This document shows positions 16,421-25,837 of a DNA stretch of 42,224 nucleotides, piece by piece; position 1 is the stretch's first letter, and every line of letters begins with the position of its first letter. The DNA is from Bacteroidota bacterium (GTDB taxonomy: Bacteria; Bacteroidota; Bacteroidia; Flavobacteriales; Flavobacteriaceae). The position numbers were made by a program, and so were the translations under genes. The stretch covers positions 1 to 42,224 of the forward strand of contig JAGXRT010000066.1 in NCBI GenBank assembly GCA_018335575.1, in the 5' to 3' direction. Below the pieces are notes generated by a model that worked only from the letters and a program-made list of their open reading frames with translations, searched no databases and was not told the DNA's origin.

Positions 16421-16654
16421 ATGCTAAATTTTACTCTAATTGACGGAATTGGTTACTTGGCTTCCATCGTTTTAATGGTGTCGTTTTTAATGAAAAGTAT
16501 TAATACTTTAAGAATCGTTAACTCAATTGGTGCTACATTATTTGTAATTTTCGGATTTCTGTTACCCGAAGGAGGCATTCCAATAGTTATTACAAATGCC
16601 TTTATTTTAGGCGTAAATGTTTATTATTTGGTGACGTATTATAAAACTAATTGA
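16421..16654 (+). CDS. Small YgjV-like inner-membrane protein
   Basis: A 77-residue protein that is almost entirely membrane helices (about 8-24, 30-48, 52-72). The order GYLASIVLMVSFLMKS-LRIVNSIGATLFVIFGFLLPEG-ITNAFILGVNVYYL resembles the YgjV/Imp family repeat, in which a polar NxxG precedes helix two and a VNxYYL block ends helix three. No function is established for this family. It has its own probable promoter and lies 32 bases before a glycosyltransferase gene that opens with TTG. Confidence 0.65.
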   Translation: MLNFTLIDGIGYLASIVLMVSFLMKSINTLRIVNSIGATLFVIFGFLLPEGGIPIVITNAFILGVNVYYLVTYYKTN

Positions 16655-16686
16655 TTTCTTATCTTGCATAGATAATTTCTAAAGCA

Positions 16687-17775
16687 TTGAAAAGAGTTCT
16701 AGTTTCTGTTACCAATGATTTATCTACAGACCAACGAGTTCATAGAGTTTGTACTACATTAACTAATTCGAACTTTAAAGTATTATTGGTTGGAAGAAAA
16801 CTACAAAATAGCTTACCCTTAAACAGATTGTACAAAACAAAAAGAATGTCTTTATTATTTAATAAAGGATTCTTGTTTTATACCGAGTACAATGTTCGAT
16901 TATTTTTTTATTTACTATTCAATAAAAAGGATATTTTACTTGCTAACGATGCAGATACACTTATTCCTAATTACCTGGTAAGTAAACTTCAAAATAAACC
17001 ATTAATTTTTGATAGTCATGAATTATTTTCTGAAGTTCCCGAATTATTTTTCAGACCCAGAGTAAAATCAATTTGGTTAAAAATTGAAAATACAGTTATA
17101 CCGAGAATTAAAATTGGGTATACTGTTTCTGATTCGATAGCATTATATTATAAAAATTTGTACAATGTTACTTTTGAAGTAATAAGAAATGTGCCACTAC
17201 AAACTAAAAATAATACTCCAGTCGCTTCAATAAAATTAAACAATAATGCTATTTTGTATCAGGGTGCCATAAATACTGGAAGAGGCCTAGAATTAATGAT
17301 TAAAGCGATGCAGTTTGTGGATAATGGGACATTTTATATTATAGGTGAAGGGATGCTATTAAATAAATTAAAACAAAAAGTTTCCAAATTGAATTTAACT
17401 GAAAAAGTAATTTTTCTTGGAACTATTGATCCTTCAGAGCTAAAAAGTATAACTATTCAAGCAGCTGTTGGAATTAGTTTAGAAGAAGATTTGGGACTCA
17501 ATTATCGCTATGCGCTACCCAATAAATTATTTGATTATATTCAGGCAGAAATACCTGTATTGGTAAGTAATTTACCAGAAATGGCACAACTTGTAAAACA
17601 ATATAATGTGGGTGAGGTTATTACTAATAGAGCTCCTAATCGTATTGCCAACATGGTAGAATATATGTTTTTGAACAAAAACATATATAAAAAACACTTA
17701 AAAAAGGCTGCATTAGAATTATGTTGGGAACAAGAAGAATTAAAATTTAAGAAGTTGATACATAAAATAATCTAA
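16687..17775 (+). CDS. GT4-type glycosyltransferase, TTG start
   Basis: A 362-residue GT-B fold glycosyltransferase. The N-terminal domain opens MKRVLVSVTNDLSTDQRVHRV and contains DSHELFSEVPEL (about 111-122). The C-terminal domain has the sugar-nucleotide region GAINTGRGLELMIKA, IIGEG and a late LGLNYRYALPNKLFDYIQAEIPVL block matching the GPGTE-like region. The first codon must be TTG at 16687: the NDLxxDQRVxR motif starts at once and the next in-frame ATG lies about 53 residues in. Donor and acceptor are unknown; cell-surface glycan synthesis is likely. It converges with the GT2 gene, the two stop codons overlapping. Confidence 0.82.
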   Translation: MKRVLVSVTNDLSTDQRVHRVCTTLTNSNFKVLLVGRKLQNSLPLNRLYKTKRMSLLFNKGFLFYTEYNVRLFFYLLFNKKDILLANDADTLIPNYLVSKLQNKPLIFDSHELFSEVPELFFRPRVKSIWLKIENTVIPRIKIGYTVSDSIALYYKNLYNVTFEVIRNVPLQTKNNTPVASIKLNNNAILYQGAINTGRGLELMIKAMQFVDNGTFYIIGEGMLLNKLKQKVSKLNLTEKVIFLGTIDPSELKSITIQAAVGISLEEDLGLNYRYALPNKLFDYIQAEIPVLVSNLPEMAQLVKQYNVGEVITNRAPNRIANMVEYMFLNKNIYKKHLKKAALELCWEQEELKFKKLIHKII

Positions 17776-18665
17776 CGCTTATATATAAAACTTAAATAAG
17801 ATATTTTAAATAAATCAAACATGAATAATTTTGATTTTTTATTAATTATATAAAATTCAATTTTCTTCCCAAGTAAAGGGTACATATCTCTTAACAAGAT
17901 ATTTATATAAAATTTTCTAATAGCTTCAAAACTATATAACAATTTAACCTCCTTTTTGGTTAATAGATTTTTATCATTAAGTTCAATTAAATTTTTTATA
18001 GCAATTTTTGTTTTATTTAAAAATTCGAAATTGTCTTCAATTCCAATGTGATATACTGGATTATCAATATGTGTTATTATTATTTCCTTTTTCTTTAAAT
18101 CCGATGCAAAAACAACATCTTCATACCCATAAAGAGAAATACTGGAATTAAATTTTATTTGATTAAAGATATTTTTGTGTATTAAGAAATTTGATGAAAA
18201 AAAAGAGTTATATGGTTTTCTAATTCTATCAGCATAAAACTGCTGTTCTCGTTGTCTTCCAAAATTCCATCTTAAATAGTAACTTAATTCAGGTTCATCA
18301 GGTTTATAATTAACACCGCCACAAATAACATTTAATCGTTGATCGCTTTTTAACTCCTGTATATACTTTTTAATAAAAGAAGGATTTACTGGTATTGTAT
18401 CACAATCAAGAAAAAGCAACCAATCGTAGTTAGCTTTTTCAGCTAACAAATTTCTGATAATACTTCTTCCTACATTCTTAACTAAATAATTAACAGAAAC
18501 ATTTTTAAGAAACTTTACTTCATTATTTTCAGAATAGTTTACTTCTGAAAAATCATCAAATACTATAATTTCAAAAAGGATTTCTTCTACTGTAAGTTGT
18601 TTATGTAATTCATAAACTAAATTAGAAAAATTATAATTATATGTTGGAATTAAAATAGATAACAA
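17772..18665 (-). CDS. GT2-family glycosyltransferase, TTG start directly after ftsE
   Basis: A 297-residue GT-A fold enzyme. It opens LSILIPTYNYN, the classic GT2 start, and continues with IIVFDDFSE and the metal-binding LFLDCDTIP (a DxD motif). A later YGYEDVVFASDLKKK segment holds the ED catalytic-type motif. The first codon is TTG, immediately after the TAA of ftsE (TAATTG), with no in-frame ATG available nearby. Initiation is thus likely coupled to termination of ftsE. The C-terminal third is very rich in Lys, Ile and Phe. The sugar transferred is unknown. Confidence 0.83.
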   Translation of the reverse strand: MLSILIPTYNYNFSNLVYELHKQLTVEEILFEIIVFDDFSEVNYSENNEVKFLKNVSVNYLVKNVGRSIIRNLLAEKANYDWLLFLDCDTIPVNPSFIKKYIQELKSDQRLNVICGGVNYKPDEPELSYYLRWNFGRQREQQFYADRIRKPYNSFFSSNFLIHKNIFNQIKFNSSISLYGYEDVVFASDLKKKEIIITHIDNPVYHIGIEDNFEFLNKTKIAIKNLIELNDKNLLTKKEVKLLYSFEAIRKFYINILLRDMYPLLGKKIEFYIINKKSKLFMFDLFKISYLSFIYKR

Positions 18666-19349
18666 TTAAACCGATTTTTGAACAACCTCAAACAACTCGC
18701 CATTATCGCATTTTAAGGTTTTGTGATTAAATTTTAAAATCACAGAATAATCGTGTGTTGCCATTAATACTGTTTTTCCACTTTGATGGATGTCTTCTAA
18801 AACACGCATTACTTCAACTGAGGTACTAGGATCTAAATTACCCGTTGGTTCATCAGCTAAAATTAACTCGGGGTCATTTAATAAAGCTCTTGCAATTGCC
18901 ACACGTTGCTGCTCACCGCCAGATAGTTGATGTGGCATTTTATAACCCTGCGTTTTCATACCAACTTTATCTAATACTTCATTAATTTTATTTTCTATGC
19001 TCTCCGGCTCTTTCCAACCAGTTGCTTTTAATACAAATTCTAAATTTTTATTTACAGAACGATCATCAAGTAATTTAAAATCCTGAAAAACAATTCCAAT
19101 TTTTCTTCTTAAATAAGGAATTTCACTGTTTTTAAGTTTTTTTAAATCGAACCCTACAATCGTACCTTCGCCTTTTTCGAGGGGCAAATCGCCGTACAAG
19201 GTTTTCATCAAACTACTTTTACCACTACCAGTTTTACCAATTAAATAATAAAACTCGCCAGGTTTTATATCTAAATTTACGGATGATAAAATGAGATGTC
19301 CGCCTTGAAAAACTGATACATTTTCTAATTTTAACACTGATGACTCCAT
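18666..19349 (-). CDS. ftsE: Cell-division ABC ATPase FtsE
   Basis: A 227-residue ABC ATPase. Walker A is GKTGSGKSS (38-46), the Q-loop is VFQD (87-90), the signature is LSGGEQQR (142-149), Walker B is [10 protein letters not shown] (161-170) and the switch is MATHDY. The compact length and the [29 protein letters not shown] segment are typical of FtsE, which pairs with the FtsX permease to activate peptidoglycan hydrolases at the septum. No ftsX is adjacent; in Bacteroidota it is often elsewhere. It is the first gene of a two-gene unit with the GT2 gene. LolD-like ABC ATPases are the main alternative, as the folds are close. Confidence 0.8.
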   Translation of the reverse strand: MESSVLKLENVSVFQGGHLILSSVNLDIKPGEFYYLIGKTGSGKSSLMKTLYGDLPLEKGEGTIVGFDLKKLKNSEIPYLRRKIGIVFQDFKLLDDRSVNKNLEFVLKATGWKEPESIENKINEVLDKVGMKTQGYKMPHQLSGGEQQRVAIARALLNDPELILADEPTGNLDPSTSVEVMRVLEDIHQSGKTVLMATHDYSVILKFNHKTLKCDNGELFEVVQKSV

Positions 19350-19537
19350 TGTTATAAATACTTTGATTTGATGGCTGAAATATACAACATTTTAAATTTC
19401 TTAAGAACGTTAAATTTTTGTTATCTTTTAAAATTATCACATTAAATTTACCCAATTGTTAAGATTTTTGTTCATAAGTTACTTTTAGATACATGTAATA
19501 AATTCTATTTAAAACGTTATCAATAATGAGGAATCAT

Positions 19538-19545
19538 TAAATTTG
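19538..19545 (+). promoter_or_regulatory. Putative -7 element (TAAATTTG) for the TPR-barrel operon
   Basis: TAAATTTG matches TAnnTTTG, 21 bases before ATG 19567. It overlaps the in-frame TTG at 19543, which argues against using that TTG as the start. Confidence 0.5.
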
Positions 19546-19566
19546 TTTATAACACATTTTGATATT

Positions 19567-22500
19567 ATGAAGCAATTTCTAGCCGCTGTGTTTTGTGTAC
19601 TTTTTATACATAACATCCATTCGCAAAAAAACTTAACCAATCAATCAGCTATAAACAACTACAATAAAGCCATTGATTTATTTGAAAATCAGTCGTTTGA
19701 AGCTGCTATTTCATTGTTTGAAGCGGTTAAGCATGAGTTTGATAAATCAACAGAATATAGAGCCAATTGTGAGTATTATATAGCTTATGCAGCTATAAAA
19801 AGTGGTCAACAAAATGCCGACCAATTAATGTTAAATTTTGTAAAAAACTTCCCTACCAGTCTAAAAGTTACCAATGCATTTTTAGATGTGGGTAATTATT
19901 ATTTTGATACTGGCAGGTTTGCGTATGCCTTAAAATGGTTGTCAAAGGTAAAAACTACAGGTTTTTCAACCCAACAAGAGGAAGATTTTAAATTTAGATA
20001 TGCCTATGCCTTATTTTCAACCAATAATATAACCGAGGCTAAAAAGCATTTTTCAATGTTATTAAACTCACCAAAATACGGTTCTCAGGCTAAGTATTAC
20101 TATGGGTTTATGGCCTATAATCAAGATAATTACGAAGAAGCAAACAAATATTTATCTGAAGTTGCTAATGATTCAAAATTTGAAAAAGAAGTTTCTTATT
20201 ACCAAGTTGATATGAATTTTAAATTAGGAAAATTTCAGAAAGCTATTGATTTAGGATTGCCGCTACTTTCTAAATCAAATCCACTAGATCATTCAGAAAT
20301 TTCTAAAATAATAGGTGAAAGTTATTTTAATCTTAATAAATACGCAGAGGCCATTCCGCATTTACTAAAATACAAAGGAAAAAGAGGTAAATGGACTAAT
20401 ACTGATTATTACTATTTAGGGTATTCTTACTACAAATCCAATGATTTTGAAAATGCTACGGCACAGTTTAATAAAATTGTAAACGGACAAAATGCTGTTG
20501 CACAAAACGCATATTATCATTTAGCCGAATGTTATTTAAAATCTCAAAAGAAATCAGAAGCATTAAATGCTTTTAAAAATGCATCTCAAATGAATTTCGA
20601 TGAAAAGATTAAAGAAGATGCATATCTTAATTATGCCAAGTTAAGTTACGAAATTGGTAATCCGTATAAAGATGTAGCTGAAGTTTTACAAGATTTTATT
20701 AAAGAATTTCCACGTTCTGCTCATAGAAATGAAATAAACGATCTTATCATAAGTTCTTATATTTCAACTAAAAATTATGCCGGCGCAATAACTTATTTAA
20801 AAGATAAATCAGATAGCAAGAGCAAAGTTCTATACCAAAAAATACTTTATTTAAGAGGTGTTCAGTTATTTAATGAAAATGATTTTAGCAATGCTTTACT
20901 TCATTTTGATAAAGCTTCAAAAGAAAACAATGATGCGTATTATACAGCTCTGGCAACTTTTTGGAAAGGTGAAACTAATTATAGATTAAATTATTTTAGA
21001 AATTCATTGCAAGATTTTAAAAATTTTGAACGAAATACGCAGGCATCTAAAACTACAGAATTTCAGTTTGTAAACTACAATCTGGGGTATACACATTTTA
21101 AACTTAAAGAATACAGTGCTGCTGCAGAAGAATTTCAAAAATTTATCAATAAAAAACCAACTAATAACAACAAACTCAATGACAGTTATTTACGCTTAGC
21201 CGATAGTTATTTTGCATCGAGCAATTACTGGAAAGCCATGGAAGCCTACAACAAAGCTATCGAATTTAACGATGTTGATGTAGATTATGCTACTTACCAA
21301 AAAGCTATAAGCTATGGTTTTGTAAACAGAAATGCTGATAAAATTAAAAATCTTGAAACTTTTTTAAATCGCTTTCAAAAATCATCCTATAGAGATGATG
21401 CATTATACGAATTAGGAAACACACAAGTAGCTATGAATCAAAATAATGCAGCCTTAAATTCATTTAAAAAGTTAGTAGACGAACATCCTAAAAGTCAGTT
21501 TGTTCCACGTGCATTATTAAAACAAGGATTGATTTATTACAATTCTGACAGAAATGAGCAAGCATTAGCAGCTTATAAAAAAGTAGTTAAAGAATTCCCT
21601 AAACATCAAGAATCTAAAGAAGCTGTTGCAAATGCCCGTCAATTATATATTGATATTGGAAAAGTAGATGAGTATGCAGCATGGGTAAAAGGACTCGATT
21701 TTGTTTCGATAACCGATTCAGAATTAGATAACACTACTTTTGAAGCAGCAGAAAAACCATTTTTATCAGGCGATTTTAAACGGGCAATATCAGGATTTCA
21801 AAAGTATTTAAACACTTTTCCTAACGGGATAAATGCAACCAAAGCTAATTTTTACTTGGCTCAGGCTTATGTTAATGAAAAACAAACAGCTGATGCTATC
21901 CCTTTTTTACATAAAGTAAGCGCAACCCGAAACGAGTTTACAGAAACCGCCTTAACAACGTTAGCACAATATTATTTAGAAAAGAATAGTTGGAAAGACG
22001 CTATTCCTTTACTTACATCGTTAGAAGATGTAGCTGAATCAAATCAGAATAGAATTTTTGCGATGTCAAATTTGATGAAAGCATACAATGAAACAGGTCA
22101 GATTGCCAAGGCAGAATCCTATGCAGACAACGTATTAAAATTACCTCAAATTGACAGCCGTGTTAAATCGGATGCTACTATGTTACTTGCAAGAGCTGCT
22201 TTTAAAGCAGGAAATGATTCAAAAGCCAAATCAATGTACAAAGAAGTTGAGCGCTTTGCTACCGGTAAGCTTAAGGCAGAAGCTCTGTATTATAGTGCTT
22301 ATTTTGATTATAAGTCGGGCAATTTTAAAACATCCAATGAAACGATTCAACAAATCGCTGCAGATTATTCTGCCTACAAATATTGGGGTGCCAAAGGATT
22401 AATAATTATGGCTAAAAATTTCTATGCGTTAAAAGATGCATTTCAAGCTAATTACATTTTAGAAAATGTACTGTCTAATTTTAAAGAATTTGATGATGTT

Positions 22501-22581
22501 GTACAAGAAGCTACAACTGTTTTAAATGAAATAAAATTAGAACAATCAAAAACAAATGAATCTGTAATAATCAACAATTAA
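19567..22581 (+). CDS. Large exported tetratricopeptide-repeat protein
   Basis: A 1004-residue periplasmic or outer-membrane-associated TPR solenoid. The ATG at 19567 gives a normal signal peptide (MKQFLAAVFCVLFIHNIHSQ). From about residue 30 onward it is a nearly unbroken run of 34-36-residue helical repeats with TPR spacing, e.g. AAISLFEAVKHEF, NYEEANKYLSEV, KYAEAIPHLLKYKGK, DFENATAQFNKIV, YSAAAEEFQKFINKKP and ERNEQ-type turns. No catalytic domain is present. Such proteins act as scaffolds; SprE of the gliding/T9SS machinery is a flavobacterial TPR example but is a lipoprotein of different length. It is separated by 13 bases from the plugless barrel gene, which is therefore its likely partner. 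Confidence 0.82.
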   Translation: MKQFLAAVFCVLFIHNIHSQKNLTNQSAINNYNKAIDLFENQSFEAAISLFEAVKHEFDKSTEYRANCEYYIAYAAIKSGQQNADQLMLNFVKNFPTSLKVTNAFLDVGNYYFDTGRFAYALKWLSKVKTTGFSTQQEEDFKFRYAYALFSTNNITEAKKHFSMLLNSPKYGSQAKYYYGFMAYNQDNYEEANKYLSEVANDSKFEKEVSYYQVDMNFKLGKFQKAIDLGLPLLSKSNPLDHSEISKIIGESYFNLNKYAEAIPHLLKYKGKRGKWTNTDYYYLGYSYYKSNDFENATAQFNKIVNGQNAVAQNAYYHLAECYLKSQKKSEALNAFKNASQMNFDEKIKEDAYLNYAKLSYEIGNPYKDVAEVLQDFIKEFPRSAHRNEINDLIISSYISTKNYAGAITYLKDKSDSKSKVLYQKILYLRGVQLFNENDFSNALLHFDKASKENNDAYYTALATFWKGETNYRLNYFRNSLQDFKNFERNTQASKTTEFQFVNYNLGYTHFKLKEYSAAAEEFQKFINKKPTNNNKLNDSYLRLADSYFASSNYWKAMEAYNKAIEFNDVDVDYATYQKAISYGFVNRNADKIKNLETFLNRFQKSSYRDDALYELGNTQVAMNQNNAALNSFKKLVDEHPKSQFVPRALLKQGLIYYNSDRNEQALAAYKKVVKEFPKHQESKEAVANARQLYIDIGKVDEYAAWVKGLDFVSITDSELDNTTFEAAEKPFLSGDFKRAISGFQKYLNTFPNGINATKANFYLAQAYVNEKQTADAIPFLHKVSATRNEFTETALTTLAQYYLEKNSWKDAIPLLTSLEDVAESNQNRIFAMSNLMKAYNETGQIAKAESYADNVLKLPQIDSRVKSDATMLLARAAFKAGNDSKAKSMYKEVERFATGKLKAEALYYSAYFDYKSGNFKTSNETIQQIAADYSAYKYWGAKGLIIMAKNFYALKDAFQANYILENVLSNFKEFDDVVQEATTVLNEIKLEQSKTNESVIINN

Positions 22582-22594
22582 AACATAAATCACC

Positions 22595-24355
22595 ATGCGA
22601 AAGCTCCTTATATTAGTTGGATTATTTTTGGTAACCTCAAGTTTAACTGCTCAGGTAACCAAACCAAAAGATACCTTAAAAACAGAAACCATAAATGTTA
22701 CTAAGTCTTTTAAACCTACCGTTTCTGATGCATATAAAATTCACGAAAACCCTTCGGTTCAGGAAGACAAAACATTGTTAAAGGAAAGCATTAATTATCA
22801 AATACAATCGGTTCCAGTTGCATCTACTTTTACCCCAGCAAAAGGTAAGGCTCAGGTGTTGGAACGACCAAAAAGAGAATTAATTTATGATAGTTTCTTA
22901 AGTGTTGGTTATGGAAATTTTTCTTCTCCCTTTGTAGAATCGTTTTTAAAATCAAAAATTGAACGCGAAAATTACTTAAGCCTTCATGCACTTTATAATG
23001 CATCTAAAAACGCTGTTTCTGATGCCATTATTGACGATGAATACAGCAATTTAGCCGTAAAAGGAGGGTATCATTTTCAGGATAACTACCTTAAATGGGA
23101 TACCAAATTAAGATTTGAAAACACCAAAATTAATTGGTACGGTTTACCAAGTAATATTACATACAATCCCGTTTTACTTGAAAATGTAAAAACCAAACAA
23201 CTTTATAAAACTTTTGGAGTTGACGGAAATGTAGAATTTAAAGAGTTTTTTATAAAAAAAGTAACTGCTGATTTATCTTATTTTAATGATGATTTCGATA
23301 GCAAAGAAACGCAATTGTATGTAAGCACTGAAATGGACTTTCCAATTTCTACCGAAAAAATAGCGATAGAAGCTGATGTTGATTTAATAAAAGGATCTTT
23401 TGAAAAAGAATATTCTAGCATAACAGATTTAGAACATTCTTTCTTAAAATTAGGTTTAAAACCTTCTTTTCAAGTTTTACGAGAAAATTTTATGCTTAAT
23501 TTGGGAGTAAATTTATTTTATTCATTTGATTTAGAACACCGTAAAAGTAAGCTCTACTCCTATCCAAACGTATTTGCATCTTACAAGGTAATGGATAATT
23601 ATTTAATACCTTTTATTGGTGTTATCGGTTCTCTTCAAACAAATTCATACAAATCATTGGTTGATAAAAACCCATTTGTATCTCCAAATTTGTTAATAAA
23701 AGAAACCGACCAAACCTACAATGCATTTATTGGTTTTAAAGGAAACTTATCAAAATCTTTTGATTACCAGTTAAAAGCATCACTAATAAATGAAAAAGAC
23801 CGAGCTTTCTTTATCTTAAACCAATCTAAAACAAATGGTTTTAACAGCTTTGAATTTGGTTACGAGGCAGGAAATTCCTTTAATTTAATATATGATGATT
23901 TAAAAACTATTGAATTAGAAGTATCTGCTAATTTAGCCATTACTGAAAACTTCACTTTAAATTCGATACTTACATTTAACAACTATAATACTGATAACAT
24001 CTTAGAAGCCTTTAATTTACCAACCTACAAAGCTACTGTTGGAGCTTCTTATATAGCTAAAAAATGGTACGCAAATTCAACCATAAATCTCGTGGGAGAA
24101 ACAAAAGACTATCAAGTGCCATATGGTTTTGCTAATATTCTCCCTTCTAATCAGTTCATTATAGCTGATTCTTATATTATAAAAAATAACGCTTATGTTG
24201 ATCTGAATGTAAACGCTGGATATAATTTCTCTAATAGATTAACTGCTTTTGTTAAATTATCTAATTTATTAAATAGTGATTATAAATTTGTTTCACATTA
24301 CAAAACGCAAGGACTGCAAGCAATTGCTGGAATAACTTATAAGTTTGATTTATAA
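22595..24355 (+). CDS. TonB-dependent-receptor-like barrel lacking a plug domain
   Basis: A 586-residue outer-membrane barrel. The signal peptide covers residues 1-20 (SSLTAQ). A TonB-box-like ETINVT lies at 31-36, within TLKTETINVTKSFKP. The barrel begins around residue 97 (YDSFLSVGYGNFSSPF) and continues as alternating amphipathic strands. It ends in the TBDR-like FVKLSNLLNSDYKF...GITYKFDL. Only about 60 residues separate the box from the first strand, too few for the ~130-residue plug of true TonB-dependent transporters. None of the plug motifs (LIDG, IERIEVxxGP) is found. It is cotranscribed with the upstream TPR protein. Function unknown; a structural or assembly role at the outer membrane is possible. 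Confidence 0.75.
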   Translation: MRKLLILVGLFLVTSSLTAQVTKPKDTLKTETINVTKSFKPTVSDAYKIHENPSVQEDKTLLKESINYQIQSVPVASTFTPAKGKAQVLERPKRELIYDSFLSVGYGNFSSPFVESFLKSKIERENYLSLHALYNASKNAVSDAIIDDEYSNLAVKGGYHFQDNYLKWDTKLRFENTKINWYGLPSNITYNPVLLENVKTKQLYKTFGVDGNVEFKEFFIKKVTADLSYFNDDFDSKETQLYVSTEMDFPISTEKIAIEADVDLIKGSFEKEYSSITDLEHSFLKLGLKPSFQVLRENFMLNLGVNLFYSFDLEHRKSKLYSYPNVFASYKVMDNYLIPFIGVIGSLQTNSYKSLVDKNPFVSPNLLIKETDQTYNAFIGFKGNLSKSFDYQLKASLINEKDRAFFILNQSKTNGFNSFEFGYEAGNSFNLIYDDLKTIELEVSANLAITENFTLNSILTFNNYNTDNILEAFNLPTYKATVGASYIAKKWYANSTINLVGETKDYQVPYGFANILPSNQFIIADSYIIKNNAYVDLNVNAGYNFSNRLTAFVKLSNLLNSDYKFVSHYKTQGLQAIAGITYKFDL

Positions 24356-24375
24356 GAATCATAGAAAAACTATAG

Positions 24376-24410
24376 AAGGTAAAGTCTGTTTGTAGATTTT
24401 ACCTTTTTTT
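24376..24410 (+). terminator. Intrinsic terminator after the barrel gene
   Basis: AAGGTAAAGTCT and AGATTTTACCTT pair (one G-T) around a short loop (GTTTGT), followed by a T run, 20 bases after the barrel stop. Confidence 0.78.
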
Positions 24411-24418
24411 ATTTAAAA

Positions 24419-24438
24419 AATGTTTAGTTTTAAACATT
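24419..24438. promoter_or_regulatory. Palindrome upstream of the M28 peptidase gene
   Basis: AATGTTTA-GTTT-TAAACATT is a perfect palindrome with 8-base arms, 16 bases before the start codon. It may be an operator or a leader hairpin; its high A/T content limits confidence. Confidence 0.35.
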
Positions 24439-24454
24439 AAAAAATTAATACTTT

Positions 24455-25831
24455 ATGAAATATTGTTTTGCATTTTTATTTGCGTTTATTTCAGTATCAA
24501 TAAACGCTCAATCATTAAAGGTATCTGATGAAAAAACCTTGGCCAATTTTTACACCTACGCTTTAACCCAAGGTAAAAGTTATGAATGGCTTCAGCATTT
24601 AACAACGCAAATTGGAGGTAGGATGCCTGGCACCGTTGCTGCTGATAAAGCTGTAAAATGGGGAGAAAAAACAATGCTTGATGCAGGATTTGATAAAGTT
24701 TGGCTTCAGCCTGTTATGGTTCCTCATTGGGAACGAGGCAACAAAGAAGTGGCATATTACACCATCAACAATAAAAAAATTAACTTACCTATTGCTGCTC
24801 TTGGCAATTCTATTGCAACTCCTAAAAAAGGATTGCTGGCAGAAGTTGTAGAAGTAAAAAGTATTGCTGAAGCAGAAAACTTAGGAGAAAAACTAAGGGG
24901 TAAGATAGTGTTTTTTAATGCTGTTATGAAATCATCACACATCAGACCATTTACTGGCTACAGCGAAACAGCAGGAATGCGAGTTAATGGAGCAAAAGCA
25001 GTTGGAAAATACGGAGCGGTAGGTGTTATCGTTCGTTCACTAACTACCAATTTAGACGATTATCCACATACGGGAGTTATGAGTTATAGGGGCATTCCAG
25101 AAAATGAAAAAATACCAGCAGCAGCTATAAGTACCAATGCTGCAGAATTACTGAGTAAACATTTAAAAGAAAATCCGTCGCTTAAATTTTATTTCAAACA
25201 AAATTGTAAAAATTATGAACCAAAATTATCGTACAACGTAATAGGCGAAATAACTGGCGCCGTTAATCCTGAAAACTTTATAGTTGTAGGTGGGCATTTA
25301 GATTCGTGGGATTTAGGGCAGGGCGCACACGATAACGGAACAGGAGTTGTTCAGTCTATTGAAGCTGCACGACTTTTTAAATTGATGAACATCCAACCCA
25401 ACAATACCATAAGAGTAGTGTTATTTATGGATGAAGAAAACAGTGGCACAGGCAGTATTAAATATGCTGCAGATGCTAAAGAAAAAAATGAAAAACATTT
25501 GGGTGCTATAGAAACGGATTCAGGTGGATTTACTCCACGTGGATTTTCTATAGATGCCAATTCTGAGTTGTTTTCATTAGTTCAGACGTGGAAACCATTA
25601 TTTGAAAAATATGGTATTTACGAGTTTTTTAAAGGCGGAAGCGGTGCAGATACCAGCGATTTAAAATCTGATACCATTTTATTAATGGGCTACAAACCAG
25701 ATGCTCAGCGTTATTTTGATTTTCATCATGCTGCAACAGACACTTTTGATAAAGTAAATAAGAGAGAACTTGAATTAGGAGCTGGCTCTATAGCCTCTAT
25801 TCTTTATTTAATGGATTCATATTTAAAATAA
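24455..25831 (+). CDS. Exported M28-family metallopeptidase (carboxypeptidase Q-like)
   Basis: A 458-residue di-zinc exopeptidase with signal peptide 1-19 (SVSINAQ). A PA-like insert domain occupies about 115-245 (LRGKIVFFNAVM, AVGVIVRS). The catalytic M28 domain follows, with zinc ligands and catalytic residues His281 and Asp283 in GGHLDSWD, Asp293 in AHDNGTG, Glu327-Glu328 in MDEENSG, Asp in ETDSGG, and His424/His425 in DFHHAATDT. All expected ligands are present, so it is predicted to be active on peptides in the periplasm or outside. It begins an operon with the amidohydrolase six bases downstream. Confidence 0.9.
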   Translation: MKYCFAFLFAFISVSINAQSLKVSDEKTLANFYTYALTQGKSYEWLQHLTTQIGGRMPGTVAADKAVKWGEKTMLDAGFDKVWLQPVMVPHWERGNKEVAYYTINNKKINLPIAALGNSIATPKKGLLAEVVEVKSIAEAENLGEKLRGKIVFFNAVMKSSHIRPFTGYSETAGMRVNGAKAVGKYGAVGVIVRSLTTNLDDYPHTGVMSYRGIPENEKIPAAAISTNAAELLSKHLKENPSLKFYFKQNCKNYEPKLSYNVIGEITGAVNPENFIVVGGHLDSWDLGQGAHDNGTGVVQSIEAARLFKLMNIQPNNTIRVVLFMDEENSGTGSIKYAADAKEKNEKHLGAIETDSGGFTPRGFSIDANSELFSLVQTWKPLFEKYGIYEFFKGGSGADTSDLKSDTILLMGYKPDAQRYFDFHHAATDTFDKVNKRELELGAGSIASILYLMDSYLK

Positions 25832-25837
25832 TACCTC

